From Thiomicrospira cyclica ALM1 (lineage in GTDB: Bacteria; Pseudomonadota; Gammaproteobacteria; Thiomicrospirales; Thiomicrospiraceae), in the NCBI RefSeq assembly GCF_000214825.1, contig NC_015581.1:682001-746000 (forward strand): a stretch of DNA of 64,000 bases. The letters are read 5' to 3'. Shown here in pieces: positions 24,785 to 34,973 of this stretch. The notes beneath the pieces were generated by a model. The model did not search any database. It had not been told where the DNA came from and saw only the letters and a list, made by a program, of their open reading frames with translations. The position numbers and the translations under genes are program-made. How positions within the stretch are numbered: position 1 is the first letter of the stretch; each line of letters starts with the position of its first letter.

Positions 24785-27700
24785 ATGTCCTCATTTCCTA
24801 TAAACCCAGCCGAGCTTTATTCATTGATTGCGCAAGCGCAAAGCCGTGATCAATTTCGTTTAAAACGCGACTTGCAACAACTCGACTTGCAAAAACGCGA
24901 CTTGGCGAATGACCAGGCCTGGCTGGCTTGGTGTGAGCGTTTGCAAAGGTCTTTAGATAAGGTGCAAGCACGCAAAGCCTTGGTGCCGACCATTGATTAC
25001 GATTCCGCCTTGCCAGTAGTGGGGCGACGTGATGAGCTGTTGCAGCTGATCAAAAATCACCAAGTGGTGGTGATTGCCGGCGAAACCGGCTCGGGCAAAA
25101 CCACTCAAATCCCCAAATTGTGTTTAGAAGCCGGACGCGGTGTGATGGGGCGTATTGGTTGTACCCAGCCACGACGTTTAGCCGCGCGTAGTGTGGCGGA
25201 ACGTTTAGCCGAAGAATTGGGTTCGAGTCTGGGTGAGTTGGTGGGTTACCAAGTGCGTTTTCACGATCAGGTACATGAAACCAGTTTAATCAAGGTGATG
25301 ACGGACGGGATTTTGTTGGCAGAAATCCAAAACGACCGTTTTCTCAGTCAATACGACACGATTATTATTGACGAAGCCCACGAGCGCAGCGTCAATATTG
25401 ATTTCTTGCTAGGCATACTGAAACAGCTTTTGCCTAAGCGCCCAGATCTTAAAGTCATTATCACCTCGGCAACCATAGATACCCAGCGCTTTGCCGAACA
25501 TTTTAAACAACCGGGTCAGCCCGGCCAACCTAGTCTTGCGGTACCGATTGTTGAAGTTTCCGGCCGTACCTATCCGGTCGAGGTGCGTTATCGTCCGTTG
25601 GGTCAGGTGGCAATGGATGATGGCACGGTCATCGAACAGGATTTAACCAATGGCATTATCGAAGCGTTGGATGAATTGGCAGCGCACGATCCGTTTGGCG
25701 ATGTGTTGGTGTTTCAAATCGGTGAGCGTGATATTAAAGAAACCGCCGAGGCACTGCGCAAGCAAAATCTAAAAAATACCGACGTGATTCCGCTCTATGC
25801 GCGCTTGTCGATGGCCGAGCAAAACAAGGTGTTTCAAACTTCGCCCAAACGCCGCATTATTCTTTCAACTAACGTGGCCGAAACCTCTTTAACCGTGCCG
25901 GGCATTCGTTATGTGATTGACCCAGGCCTGGTTCGCATTAGCCGTTATAGCGTGCGCTCGAAAGTGCAACGGTTGCCGATTGAACGGATTTCTCAAGCCT
26001 CGGCCAATCAGCGCAAAGGGCGTTGTGGCCGTGTCGCCGATGGTATTTGCATTAGGTTATATTCTGAAGATGACTTTAACGCCAGGTCTGCTTTTACTGA
26101 CCCAGAAATTCACCGCACCTCGTTATCCTCCGTGTTATTGAATATGACCCAGCTGAAACTCGGCAAGGTGCAGACCTTTCCGTTTATTGAGCCGCCGGAA
26201 GAAAAAGCGGTCAATGACGGTTATCGCCAACTGATTGAAATTGGTGCACTGGATGATAAAAAACACCTCACCCCCGCTGGACGCGATTTGGCGCGTTTGC
26301 CGCTGGAACCACGCATTGCCAAAATGGTGTTGGAGGCGGAAAAAAACAATGTATTAGCCGAGGTGTTGATTATTGCCGCCGCGATTAGCATCCAAGACCC
26401 TCGCGACATCAACGAACAAACTATGCAAGCGGCGCGTGCCAAACACAAGCAATGGGAAGACCCGTGTTCGGACTTTTTGTTTTTCCTTAATCTGTGGCGC
26501 TTTTATGAATACCAAGCCCGCCATCTGAGTCAAAGCAAACTGCGTAAACTCTGTAAAACCAATTATCTGTCGTATTTACGTTTACGCGAATGGCATGATT
26601 TATTTCACCAGTTGAAAGTCAGCCTCAAGTCGATTGGCTTAAAAGTCGGTGAGCTGCATCTGTATGAAGAGGTTACTGAAAACGGCCAAACCATCGAACG
26701 ACTCAGTGACTTGCATAGCATTAATGTGCACCGCTCATTATTAGCAGGCCTGCTCGGGCAGATTATGATGCGTGACGACGCGCAGGGTTACCTGGGTGCA
26801 CGCGGCACCAAGCTGTTTATTCATCCGAGTTCGGTGCTGTTTAAACGCAAGCCAAAATGGCTGATGTCGGCGGAGATGGTTGAAACCACAAAACTCTATG
26901 CGCGCACCAGTGCGGAGATTGATGTGAATTGGGTCGAGGATTGTGCGCCGCATTTAATCAAGCGCAGTTATGCTGACCCGCATTGGCAGAAAAAAACCGG
27001 TCAGGTCGGTGCCTATGAATCCATTACCCTCTATGGCTTACCGATTGTCAGTCGTCGTGTCTGTAATTACGGCCCGATTAATCCCAAAGATGCGCGTGGC
27101 ATTTTTATTCGGGCCTTGGCACAGCAGGAGCTGAATACTCGCGCGGCTTTTTATCAGCATAATCTCAAGCTGATTGAAAATATCGAACGCTATGAAAGTA
27201 AACTGCGTCGCCCCGACTTGCTGGTTGAACAGCAGGTGTTGCAGGATTTTTATGCCGCGCGAATTCCGGAACACATTTATAACCAACCGGCATTAGAAAG
27301 CTGGCTGAAAAAAGCCGATAAAAAACAGCAAGCCGCATTGCTGCTTACCGAGTCGGATTTATTAAAGCAGGATTTAGACAGCCAGTATGAGCGCGATTTT
27401 CCCGATCAAATCCAGCTCAGTCAACGGATTCCATTGCAACTAGACTACCGTTTTGAACCGGGTAAACAACAAGATGGCGTAGTGTTTAAAATTCCATTGG
27501 CCGGTCTGAACCTGGTGAATGAAAGCCAATTTGAATGGCTGACGCCTGGGTTTATTAAAGAGAAAATTACCTGCTATATCAAAGCCTTGCCTAAACAACT
27601 TCGCAAGCAGTTTGTGCCCGCTCCGGCGGTCGCCGAACGCATCGCGCAACAGATTAGTGCCGAGCAGGGCGAGTTTGTGCCGCAGTTGTTGCAGGCCTTG

Positions 27701-28738
27701 AATCGCGGTGCCAACCATAAAATTGGCGTTGAGGACTTTAATGCGGTCAGCTTGCCAGCTCATCTATTACCTTGGTATCAACTGCTGGATGACAAGGGCA
27801 AGCTGATTGCCGAGTCGGCTGATTTGGCCGAGCTGAAACTGCGTTATCACCATCTGGTCGAAGCCAAAATTCAGCAGAGCGGGGGCGAGAAAAAACAGCC
27901 GGTGACCGAATGGCACTTTGGCAACCTGGCTGACCATGAAACCATCAAATCACAGGGTAAGCAATTACAAGCCTATCCAGGCCTGTTGGTCGAGCAGGGG
28001 CAGGTGTTTTTAACCCGCAGTGGTGATGAACGCCAGGCTAAAAAGCATCATGGCTATGGCGTTTGGACCTTGTTAAAACTGTCGTTGCAAGACAAGGTGA
28101 AATATTTGCAAAAACACCTCAACCTTAAGCAGGCCTGCTTGTGTTTTGCGCCCTATGGCTCCTGTGCGCATTTAACCGAGCACATTATGGAAAAAGCCTT
28201 GCGCCGTTTAGTGCCTGAGCCGCAAGCGATTCGCCAACAGGCGCAGTTTGATGATGCGCTCGACACCCTTAAAGCCAACTGGGTCGCCGAAGCGCAAGCC
28301 TTAGCAGGCCTGGTAACTGAGATTTTAACCGGTCATCAACGGCTGGCAAAACAGATCAAAGGCAAGGTCAATCCGCGTTGGTTGGCGTCGCTGGATGATA
28401 TCAAAACCCAACTAGATGGTTTAGTGCATTTAAATTTTGTGCTGGACACACCGGATACTTGGCTCAAACAAATCCCGCGTTATTTAAAAGCCCTTGAGGT
28501 GCGACTCGAAAAACTGGATTTAGATCCGCAAAAAGACCAGCAAACCCAACGGCAAATGGTTGCGGTATTAAACCAGTATCATGACTTAGCGAACCGTTAT
28601 GGCGCGCATCCACCAGCGAGCTTTATTGACCTGCGCTGGCAATTGGAAGAACTGCGGATTTCGCTATTTTCTCAACCGATGAAAACCCTGCAAACCGTGT
28701 CGATTGCCCGTATCGAAAAAGCCCTAGCCGCACTTTAA
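24785..28738 (+). CDS. hrpA: ATP-dependent RNA helicase HrpA
   Basis: A 1317-residue DEAH-box helicase of full family length. The ATP site is [13 protein letters not shown] near 98-110, DEAH lies in [14 protein letters not shown] near 196-209, motif III is SAT, and motif VI is QRKGRCGRV near 410-418. The DUF3418 C-terminal region follows from about residue 700. In other bacteria HrpA rescues stalled ribosomes on mRNA. The ATG at 24785 is preferred to the TTG 14 codons upstream because [11 protein letters not shown] is a typical N-terminus. The gene holds six copies of the CAGGCCTG palindrome, the most of any gene in the window. Confidence 0.92.
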   Translation: MSSFPINPAELYSLIAQAQSRDQFRLKRDLQQLDLQKRDLANDQAWLAWCERLQRSLDKVQARKALVPTIDYDSALPVVGRRDELLQLIKNHQVVVIAGETGSGKTTQIPKLCLEAGRGVMGRIGCTQPRRLAARSVAERLAEELGSSLGELVGYQVRFHDQVHETSLIKVMTDGILLAEIQNDRFLSQYDTIIIDEAHERSVNIDFLLGILKQLLPKRPDLKVIITSATIDTQRFAEHFKQPGQPGQPSLAVPIVEVSGRTYPVEVRYRPLGQVAMDDGTVIEQDLTNGIIEALDELAAHDPFGDVLVFQIGERDIKETAEALRKQNLKNTDVIPLYARLSMAEQNKVFQTSPKRRIILSTNVAETSLTVPGIRYVIDPGLVRISRYSVRSKVQRLPIERISQASANQRKGRCGRVADGICIRLYSEDDFNARSAFTDPEIHRTSLSSVLLNMTQLKLGKVQTFPFIEPPEEKAVNDGYRQLIEIGALDDKKHLTPAGRDLARLPLEPRIAKMVLEAEKNNVLAEVLIIAAAISIQDPRDINEQTMQAARAKHKQWEDPCSDFLFFLNLWRFYEYQARHLSQSKLRKLCKTNYLSYLRLREWHDLFHQLKVSLKSIGLKVGELHLYEEVTENGQTIERLSDLHSINVHRSLLAGLLGQIMMRDDAQGYLGARGTKLFIHPSSVLFKRKPKWLMSAEMVETTKLYARTSAEIDVNWVEDCAPHLIKRSYADPHWQKKTGQVGAYESITLYGLPIVSRRVCNYGPINPKDARGIFIRALAQQELNTRAAFYQHNLKLIENIERYESKLRRPDLLVEQQVLQDFYAARIPEHIYNQPALESWLKKADKKQQAALLLTESDLLKQDLDSQYERDFPDQIQLSQRIPLQLDYRFEPGKQQDGVVFKIPLAGLNLVNESQFEWLTPGFIKEKITCYIKALPKQLRKQFVPAPAVAERIAQQISAEQGEFVPQLLQALNRGANHKIGVEDFNAVSLPAHLLPWYQLLDDKGKLIAESADLAELKLRYHHLVEAKIQQSGGEKKQPVTEWHFGNLADHETIKSQGKQLQAYPGLLVEQGQVFLTRSGDERQAKKHHGYGVWTLLKLSLQDKVKYLQKHLNLKQACLCFAPYGSCAHLTEHIMEKALRRLVPEPQAIRQQAQFDDALDTLKANWVAEAQALAGLVTEILTGHQRLAKQIKGKVNPRWLASLDDIKTQLDGLVHLNFVLDTPDTWLKQIPRYLKALEVRLEKLDLDPQKDQQTQRQMVAVLNQYHDLANRYGAHPPASFIDLRWQLEELRISLFSQPMKTLQTVSIARIEKALAAL

Positions 28739-28800
28739 CTATGGCGACTTAATCCACTTTATGTTAGGTTAGGATTTGAAACCAATTTAGGGAGAGATTG

Positions 28801-29088
28801 ATGCGATTAAACAAATTATTTGCGGCCTTGTTTGCCGTTACCATTTCTGGTTCTTCATTACTGATCGTCGGTTGCGGTTCTGATACCAGTTCTGATGCTG
28901 CGAAAGCCGTTGACACACGTGAAGTGAAAAAACCCGCGGAGCCTTCAATGCCAAGCTTAGATAACCGCGTAGAAGGCGAAATGCCTGCGGCATTTAGTGG
29001 CACTACAGACAGTATGACATTGCCGGGTACTAGTGCGCGTCCTCAGCCACCGATGATGGATGAGCAAGTTCCAGACTATAACCAGTGA
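28801..29088 (+). CDS. Small predicted lipoprotein
   Basis: A 95-residue protein with a lipoprotein signal peptide: hydrophobic residues 6-20 and a lipobox LLIVGC with the cysteine near 25. The mature part is low-complexity, acidic and proline-rich (KKPAEPSMPSLDN, SARPQPPMMDEQVPDY), probably unstructured in the periplasm. GGGAGAG lies 8 nt before the ATG. The gene is convergent to the phosphohexomutase. Function is unknown. Confidence 0.7.
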   Translation: MRLNKLFAALFAVTISGSSLLIVGCGSDTSSDAAKAVDTREVKKPAEPSMPSLDNRVEGEMPAAFSGTTDSMTLPGTSARPQPPMMDEQVPDYNQ

Positions 29089-29127
29089 AGCACAAGCTAC
29101 AACTGTAGGTAACACGTTTTGGAAAAA

Positions 29128-30654
29128 CTATTTGAGTTCTAACGCGCTAAACCCTGCCATAAACGCCATCAGCCGTGCCAGTATGATATCAACCCCGCCT
29201 GCCACATTGGATTCCATGTTCAGCGCTAAAACGGGGTCGTGCAGTGATAATCTGAGCAAAAACCAGCCCTGTTCGTTTTCCCCAAGGCAGGCTACCCGAA
29301 TACCTTCATAATTATTAGGTACCGCTTGCCAGTCCGTTTGGGTTGATACAAACCGGGTTAGTGCTGCTAATACCTGTTCGCCATAGGTTTTAAAGTCTGT
29401 GTCCTTGATGGAAAAGCGTAACTCTTGGTCTTCATGGGGTTCTTTTAGCGACTCAATGAGCGAGCCTAGGGTTTTTTGTTGCATTTTCGTTTTGGCTAAT
29501 TCAATCAATAATAGCGTGATGACATAAGCGCCATCATCTAGAAAATAGTTATCTTTTAAGGCCGCGTGTCCAGATGTTTCAATGGCAAGCGGCGTCAAAA
29601 TGCCTTCCTTGTTTAAGCGAATGGCTTCATTAATGACATTTTTGTAACCCCGCTTAAAGCGGTGGTGTTTACCTTGCAACTGTTGCTCAATAAAATCGGT
29701 TAAGCCGTCTGAGGTTACCGAGTCGGTAACAATGGTTGCCCCTGGATGCGTTTTGAGTAAAATCGCGGCCAGCAGCGCAATTAAACGATTGCGGTTGATG
29801 GCTTGACCTGTGGCATCAACGGCGGCACTGCGATCGACATCGGTATCAAAAATAATGCCTAAATCCGCTTGATGATGGCGCACAGCCGCACAAATAGAGG
29901 CCATAGCATCACTATCTTCTGGGTTGGGAACATGATTAGGAAAGCGACCATTGGGCTCTAAAAATTGGCTACCTTGCGTATCCGCACCTAGTGGCTGTAA
30001 TACCTTGTCTACAAAAAAGCCCCCCGCGCCATTACCGGCATCGACAATAATTTTTAATCCTTTAAGGGGTTGTTGGTAATGGTTAGCGTGATTAATCGCT
30101 TGACGCACCTTATTCACTAAGCCCGAGGCATAGACCGACATATAATCGAGGGTTTTTACCGGCTGTTTGCAGGCCTGGTCAGGCAATTGGGCGGCAAGGG
30201 TAAGTAGGTTCTGAATATCGGGTTTATCCAAGCCACCCAACGCGGTAAAGAACTTAAAACCATTGCGGTTGAAGGGCAGGTGACTGGCGGTAATCATCAC
30301 CGCGCCGTCAAAGACATCATCGTGACCTAGCGCTGTTGCAGATTGAATCGTGGACATAAACATCGCCGGGGTAGAGGCTAGGCCAAAATCGGTAACCTGC
30401 ACACCCGAGACCATTAAGCCTGTTGCTAACCCCTGGGCTAAATCGGGTCCCGATAAACGACTATCTCGGCCTATAGATACCTTGAGTTGTGATGTTGGCT
30501 TTGCCAGTTTGGTGGATAACCAGTGTGCAAAGGCTTGGCCAATAGCGTTAGCCTGTTCGACGGTTAAATTTACCGACTCATTCGCTACACCTTTTAGGGC
30601 GATACCGCGAATGTCCGAACCGTTTTGTAATCGATACCATGCGCTCTGTTCCAT
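29128..30654 (-). CDS. Phosphomannomutase/phosphoglucomutase family enzyme
   Basis: A 508-residue alpha-D-phosphohexomutase interconverting hexose 1- and 6-phosphates. The phosphoserine loop is TASHLPFNRNGFKFF near 122-136, where most family members have TASHNP. The metal loop is DTDVDRSAA near 271-279, the sugar-binding loop ETSGHAALKDNYF near 360-372, and a C-terminal phosphate-binding domain follows with RVACLGENEQGWFLLR near 454-469. It supplies mannose or glucose 1-phosphate for polysaccharide synthesis. Whether it prefers mannose or glucose cannot be told from sequence. Confidence 0.85.
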   Translation of the reverse strand: MEQSAWYRLQNGSDIRGIALKGVANESVNLTVEQANAIGQAFAHWLSTKLAKPTSQLKVSIGRDSRLSGPDLAQGLATGLMVSGVQVTDFGLASTPAMFMSTIQSATALGHDDVFDGAVMITASHLPFNRNGFKFFTALGGLDKPDIQNLLTLAAQLPDQACKQPVKTLDYMSVYASGLVNKVRQAINHANHYQQPLKGLKIIVDAGNGAGGFFVDKVLQPLGADTQGSQFLEPNGRFPNHVPNPEDSDAMASICAAVRHHQADLGIIFDTDVDRSAAVDATGQAINRNRLIALLAAILLKTHPGATIVTDSVTSDGLTDFIEQQLQGKHHRFKRGYKNVINEAIRLNKEGILTPLAIETSGHAALKDNYFLDDGAYVITLLLIELAKTKMQQKTLGSLIESLKEPHEDQELRFSIKDTDFKTYGEQVLAALTRFVSTQTDWQAVPNNYEGIRVACLGENEQGWFLLRLSLHDPVLALNMESNVAGGVDIILARLMAFMAGFSALELK

Positions 30655-30769
30655 CAGGTGACCTTTTTGTTGAATGCGTGTGTTTTAAGTATACTGTTCT
30701 AAGTGGTCGTTATATCACTATTATTGGGTTCATTAACCTTTATGAGAGATTAAAAACAGGGCATTCAAA

Positions 30770-31252
30770 ATGATGATGCGATTTGCTATGACATTCGTTA
30801 TGCTGCTATTGATGCTAGCCAGTACAGTGGCTGTTTTACCGCTGGTGTATGCTAGTCAAGACACCCAGATCAACCAAACCAATCCGTCCGCAACCTTGCT
30901 GCCTGATAACTTTTATGCCGCGAGTCAGGCTTATGCAACGGAGGATTACGCGACGGCGTACCGATTGTTTTTGCCTATGGCCGAGCAGGGTAATGTGTTT
31001 GCCCAGTTTGCATTGGGCAAGATTTATCGATTTGGTGAGGGTCGCGAGGTCGATTACGCAAAAGCTTTGGTTTGGTATCAGCATGCGGCTCGCCAGCGTT
31101 ATGGAGTGGCGCAAAGTCATTTGGGTGAAATGTATGAGCAGGGATTGGGCACGCCGGTGGCATTAGATACGGCAAAATACTGGTATCAAACGGCGTGCCA
31201 TAACCTGTGTTCGGAAGGTTGTGGTCATTTGAACCGATTGGCTATGGATTAA
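30770..31252 (+). CDS. Sel1-repeat (TPR-like) periplasmic protein
   Basis: A 160-residue protein with an N-terminal signal or anchor (FVMLLLMLASTVAVLPLVYAS, residues about 8-28). Two Sel1 repeats follow: AYRLFLPMAEQGNVFAQFAL / GKIYRFGEGREVDYAKAL and VWYQHAARQRYGVAQSHL / GEMYEQGLGTPVALDTAK. A cysteine-containing end (CHNLCSEGC) may form disulphides in the periplasm. Sel1 repeats mediate protein-protein contacts. No neighbour suggests a partner. Confidence 0.75.
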   Translation: MMMRFAMTFVMLLLMLASTVAVLPLVYASQDTQINQTNPSATLLPDNFYAASQAYATEDYATAYRLFLPMAEQGNVFAQFALGKIYRFGEGREVDYAKALVWYQHAARQRYGVAQSHLGEMYEQGLGTPVALDTAKYWYQTACHNLCSEGCGHLNRLAMD

Positions 31253-31340
31253 TAGGTAATAGGTATAAAAGGCTTTATAATCTGCGCTTAGTGTTATCAA
31301 TGCGTGTAACCCTTAAATTTTTTGCTACTTTGAGTCTATT

Positions 31341-31628
31341 ATGAAAAAAACCTTTGCGTTAACCCACGAGAAAAAAGCGCCCGCCCGTTTGGTGGATGCG
31401 ATTAAAAATGAACTGAAAAAATATTTAAAACGTGAGCGTGCGAAAGCCTTGCCGAATGACGTCGATTTTTGGGATTTTGCCTGCCGTTTTGGTGCCGACG
31501 AAGCCAGTGCTAAGCCGTTGCATTTGGCGGAAATGAATGCGGCACTAGATCAGGCCGAAGCAACGGGTTGGACCAGTTGTTATATTGAAATAATCGCGAA
31601 ACCGGGACATCGCAGTACCAAAGGATAA
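31341..31628 (+). CDS. DUF6172 family small protein
   Basis: A 95-residue basic protein. The pattern KAPARLVDAIKNELKKYLKRERAKALP (residues 12-38), DFWDFACRFG (43-52) and CYIEIIAKPGHRS (80-92) corresponds to a conserved gammaproteobacterial family of unknown role that I believe is DUF6172. The stop is followed three bases later by the DUF2058 gene, so both are likely cotranscribed. Confidence 0.65.
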   Translation: MKKTFALTHEKKAPARLVDAIKNELKKYLKRERAKALPNDVDFWDFACRFGADEASAKPLHLAEMNAALDQAEATGWTSCYIEIIAKPGHRSTKG

Positions 31629-31631
31629 GTT

Positions 31632-32219
31632 ATGGCGGGATCGTTATTGGATCAAATGAAAAAAGCTGGGCTGGTGAACGAACACAAAGCCAAGCAAGCC
31701 AAAAAAGAAAAATATCAACAAACTAAACAACAGCAACAACAAGGCGGCAAAAACGCTGTGGCTGATCCAACAGTGGCCCACACAGAGACCAAGACAGCCG
31801 CTCAATTGGCAGCCGATGCCGCAGCGCAAAAAGCGGAAAAGGATCGCCAGCTGAATGCCGAGCGCCAACAACAGCAGGCGCAGAAGGCGAAACAAGCGGA
31901 GCTCAAGCAAATTTTGGCGGTGCACAGTTTAAAAAACACGACCGGTGATCAACTGTTCAACTTCGCCGATGGTGCCCAGGTGAAATCGGTGGCGGTGAAT
32001 GCGAAAACACATGCCGGCCTGGTTGCGGGCAGTATTCGCATTGTGCGCTGGAAGGGCGGTCATTTGCTGGTGTCAGCCGATATGGTGGATAAAATTAACC
32101 AACGCGATGATCAGGTATTGATTCCGTTGGCGGCCGATTCTTTCGCGGATGATGGTTTATCGGCGGAAGATCGCGATTATTACGCCAAGTTTGCGATACC
32201 TGATGATCTTAGTTGGTAA
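31632..32219 (+). CDS. DUF2058 (YaiL-like) nucleic-acid-associated protein
   Basis: A 195-residue protein. Residues 1-95 form a highly charged helical segment rich in Lys, Gln and Ala (LLDQMKKAGLVNEHKAKQAKKEKYQ and onward), typical of DUF2058. A compact C-terminal domain follows (LFNFADGAQVKSVAVN, then RIVRWKGGHLLVSADMV). Related YaiL proteins are reported as nucleoproteins. The gene overlaps the 3' end of the convergent ADP-ribosylglycohydrolase-like gene by 11 bp. Confidence 0.75.
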   Translation: MAGSLLDQMKKAGLVNEHKAKQAKKEKYQQTKQQQQQGGKNAVADPTVAHTETKTAAQLAADAAAQKAEKDRQLNAERQQQQAQKAKQAELKQILAVHSLKNTTGDQLFNFADGAQVKSVAVNAKTHAGLVAGSIRIVRWKGGHLLVSADMVDKINQRDDQVLIPLAADSFADDGLSAEDRDYYAKFAIPDDLSW

Positions 32220-33288
32220 GTGCGTTAATTTCTGCTGCAATCGCTGACCGTTCAACCAGCTGTTCAAACCACGCATCAAATTTATTGGGGTTTATCAATC
32301 CCAATAACACCCCTAATACCGATCCGCGATGGGCGTTATCGCCACCCACATTGGCGTTGGCCAGCAGGCCTGCTATGGGGTCTTCAGCATATTTATGCGC
32401 TAAATATAAAACGGCTGGCCAAGAATCACTAATGTAGCAAGCCGGTGAGAAGAGTTGGCCAATGACTTGGCGATCATCAGGGTCCTTTGCGATGAGATTG
32501 GTAAGATTAAAGCCCGACGCTTGTGCCGTGCGTTCGATCTGTTGGCGGGCATCTTCTAGGTTTGGGCTGTGCCAGAGTGCCAAAATCAGGGTCGTATAGT
32601 TATTAGCGACCTTGGCTAACGCCGCATCCGGATGGGTGAAATACAAATGTTGTTTAACTTGCTGTTGGATAGTAGTAAGGTCGGCGCCTTGTAAATGGGC
32701 CGCGATAACCAGTGGCGCAAGGGTGACTAAGCCGCCAATCGATGCGGTATCGTGGGTGATGGCGCCACATTGTTCAGCGGGAATGCCCTGGATATAGTTG
32801 GCAAAAAAACCACGATGATAGGATTCGGCATAGGTGTCCGGGTGTTGGGGTGGATCTGCCGTCATAAAGGCAATGTAATCGGCTAAAAAGGCTTGCGGAT
32901 TATAGTGTCTTTGATGCTGTGCCAGACAGCGCATTAGCAGCCGAGCGCAATGCGCATTGAGGGTATTTTCTCCGGCTTGCATCCCTTGATGATAGTGCTG
33001 ATAGGGTACATCCCAGTAGGCGGCTTTTCCTTTTAAAATTACATCACCGACAATGCTGGTCTGTGGTTGTTTTTGGGCGGTTTTACGCCCACCTGCCGCC
33101 GTTGAGTGGAGTGACATAATCGACGATGGATGATGCGATGGTGCGGCTTCAAATTGGGTGATGCCACCGTTAAAGGCCTGTTCAATATCAAAGATGCGGT
33201 AAAACCAATGTGCCGGCATGGCAAGGGCATCACCGATAAATAGTGCTTGTAAACCACTGCGGGCTTTTGCAAGGTCGAGCTTATTCAT
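32209..33288 (-). CDS. ADP-ribosylglycohydrolase-like protein
   Basis: A 359-residue protein of the DraG/ARH superfamily. The first metal region is FIGDALAMPAHWFYR near 17-31. The late motif reads NVGGDNAHRGSVLGVLLGL near 315-333, where classic enzymes have GGDTDT, so metal coordination may differ. It could remove ADP-ribose from a protein or act on another NAD-derived or glycosidic substrate. It stands apart from the Sir2 gene by 27 kb. It lies 9 bp downstream of btuF on the same strand, so it may be the last gene of the B12 transcript. Confidence 0.75.
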   Translation of the reverse strand: MNKLDLAKARSGLQALFIGDALAMPAHWFYRIFDIEQAFNGGITQFEAAPSHHPSSIMSLHSTAAGGRKTAQKQPQTSIVGDVILKGKAAYWDVPYQHYHQGMQAGENTLNAHCARLLMRCLAQHQRHYNPQAFLADYIAFMTADPPQHPDTYAESYHRGFFANYIQGIPAEQCGAITHDTASIGGLVTLAPLVIAAHLQGADLTTIQQQVKQHLYFTHPDAALAKVANNYTTLILALWHSPNLEDARQQIERTAQASGFNLTNLIAKDPDDRQVIGQLFSPACYISDSWPAVLYLAHKYAEDPIAGLLANANVGGDNAHRGSVLGVLLGLINPNKFDAWFEQLVERSAIAAEINALTN

Positions 33289-33297
33289 TGTGCGCTC

Positions 33298-34236
33298 CTA
33301 GGGGTTGGCATGAGTGGGTTGGCGTGCGTGGTCGATAAGCTGGCAAAGTGCGTCGAGGCTATCAATCAGTCGTGCGGTTGGGCGTTGATATTGATCGCTA
33401 TCGAGCAAATAAATGTGTTGATTTTGGCTGGCGGCTAAAAATGGCAAGGTTTGCCATTGCGATAACCAGGCCTGCTGATTAGCGGTTTTTCCGCCCAGTA
33501 GAATGACATCGGGATTTTCGTTAATGACCGCTTCGCGGCTGACGTGCGGTGCCAGTGCCATTTGATCAGCAAAAATATTGACGCCACCGCAAATGGCAAT
33601 CGCTTGCCCCATAAATTGTGCGCCATTAACCGTGATAAGCGGTTGATGCCAAACTTGATAAAAAACGCTCACGGCTGAAGCATGCTCGTATTTTTGACGC
33701 AGTGTGTTCAGCTGGTATCTTAGGCGCTCTGTTTCTGTATTGGCCGTATCCTGTTGTCCGGTGAGTTGGCCAATTTCGGCAATCAGCTTGGGAATGTCGT
33801 CGAGTTGTTGCGTGTCGTGAATCAGCAGGGGTAAACCGAGTTGCTTTAGCCGCTGAGTATCGCGTGCTGAGGTACCGGATTGCCAGGATAAAATAAGGTC
33901 CGGCTTGAGTTTAATAATGCGTTCAATATTTAAGGCATTAAAATCGCCTACGCGTGGGATACGCTGTGCTTCGGGGGGGTAGTCTGAATAACTGACCGCA
34001 CCGACTAAGTAATCACCAGCTCCTGCGGAATAAATCAATTCGGTTAAACTGGGCGCGAGTGAAATGATTCGGGTAATGGGTCGCTCTGCGGTGATCTCCG
34101 CGTCTATTTGGGCGGCAGCGGTGGTACTAAAACTAGTTAGGCTAACCAGAGCAACCAGTAGCAGACCTGCTGCCAGCAATCGCAGTTTATAAGCATTACT
34201 CAGCTTGGCTGGTGGCGTTACATCCATTACAGCCAT
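33298..34236 (-). CDS. btuF: Periplasmic cobalamin-binding protein BtuF-like
   Basis: A 312-residue substrate-binding protein of the BtuF/FecB helical-backbone type. Residues about 18-42 are a hydrophobic signal or anchor. The fold starts with ITRIISLAPSLTELIYSAGAGDYLVG near 59-84, then VSYSDYPPEAQRIPRVGDF and LKPDLILSW. The ATG shares a base with the stop of the upstream adenosyltransferase gene (TAATG), so translation is coupled. The permease and ATPase (BtuC, BtuD) are not in the window. With btuB 3-5 kb away this forms a vitamin B12 salvage locus; a related corrinoid or haem ligand is an alternative. Confidence 0.8.
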   Translation of the reverse strand: MAVMDVTPPAKLSNAYKLRLLAAGLLLVALVSLTSFSTTAAAQIDAEITAERPITRIISLAPSLTELIYSAGAGDYLVGAVSYSDYPPEAQRIPRVGDFNALNIERIIKLKPDLILSWQSGTSARDTQRLKQLGLPLLIHDTQQLDDIPKLIAEIGQLTGQQDTANTETERLRYQLNTLRQKYEHASAVSVFYQVWHQPLITVNGAQFMGQAIAICGGVNIFADQMALAPHVSREAVINENPDVILLGGKTANQQAWLSQWQTLPFLAASQNQHIYLLDSDQYQRPTARLIDSLDALCQLIDHARQPTHANP

Positions 34237-34844
34237 TACAAGTCGATGCCTTTTTGTGCTTGAATCCCCGCTTTATAGGCGTGTTTTTCATCTTTGATGT
34301 CAGAAACCGTATCGGCGAGTTCACGCAATGGCGCTATCGCCGAACGACCGGTGACGACCACATGTTGCATCTCAGGCTTCTGGCTCAGGCCGTTTAAGAC
34401 CTCGTCCTTATCTAAATAATCGTAACTGAGTAGATAGGTCAGTTCATCCAGCACCACCAGATCATAACTGGGATCGGTAAGCATTTTCATGGCGACCTGC
34501 CAGCCACGTTTGGATGTGGCAATGTCCTGTTCGCGGTCTTGAGTATCCCAGGTAAAGCCATCGCCAAGAACATGCCATTCGCAATTTGGGAGTTGACTAA
34601 AAAACGCTTCTTCGCCGGTATCGGTGCGACTTTTAATAAACTGACACACGCCGACTTTCATGCCATGGCCTAAGGCGCGTGCCACCATTCCAAATGCCGA
34701 GGTGGATTTACCCTTGCCGTTGCCGGTAATCACCAGTAGCAAACCTTTTTTTTGGTCAGCACGGGCAATCGCGGCATCAATCTGTGCTTTTTTACGCGCC
34801 ATACGAATGTTGTGGTATTCGGTTTTTTTATCATCGGAATGCAT
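34236..34844 (-). CDS. cobO: Cob(I)alamin / cob(I)yrinic acid a,c-diamide adenosyltransferase
   Basis: A 202-residue CobA/BtuR-type enzyme that attaches the adenosyl group to reduced corrinoids. The phosphate-binding loop is VITGNGKGKSTSAFG near 39-53, followed by VGVCQFIKSRTDTGEE near 67-82. The Walker-B-like YDLVVLDELTYLL lies near 130-142 and the VVTGRSA end near 163. The length is typical. It is coupled to btuF downstream. The divergent mtfA gene shares the upstream region, where a GTACACAGTGTAC palindrome lies. Confidence 0.88.
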   Translation of the reverse strand: MHSDDKKTEYHNIRMARKKAQIDAAIARADQKKGLLLVITGNGKGKSTSAFGMVARALGHGMKVGVCQFIKSRTDTGEEAFFSQLPNCEWHVLGDGFTWDTQDREQDIATSKRGWQVAMKMLTDPSYDLVVLDELTYLLSYDYLDKDEVLNGLSQKPEMQHVVVTGRSAIAPLRELADTVSDIKDEKHAYKAGIQAQKGIDL

Positions 34845-34867
34845 AGAGTTTTCGCCGTAAAATGAGA

Positions 34868-34880
34868 GTACACAGTGTAC
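34868..34880. promoter_or_regulatory. Perfect palindrome GTACAC-A-GTGTAC
   Basis: A 13-bp perfect palindrome in the divergent intergenic region between cobO and mtfA, 24 bp upstream of the cobO ATG. It could be a repressor site, but no partner is identified. Confidence 0.3.
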
Positions 34881-34973
34881 AAAAAGTTGCGCTAAGCTGT
34901 TAAGAAAAATGGGATTAAAGCGTGGAATTCAACGCCTATGGCATAATGTGAAGCCGTTTAGTTGGAGTTTGAA

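Noticed and set aside
29128-30654. TASHLP instead of TASHNP as a sign of an inactive phosphohexomutase
   Set aside because: The phosphoserine is kept, all other loops are intact, and to my knowledge some family branches have this variant.
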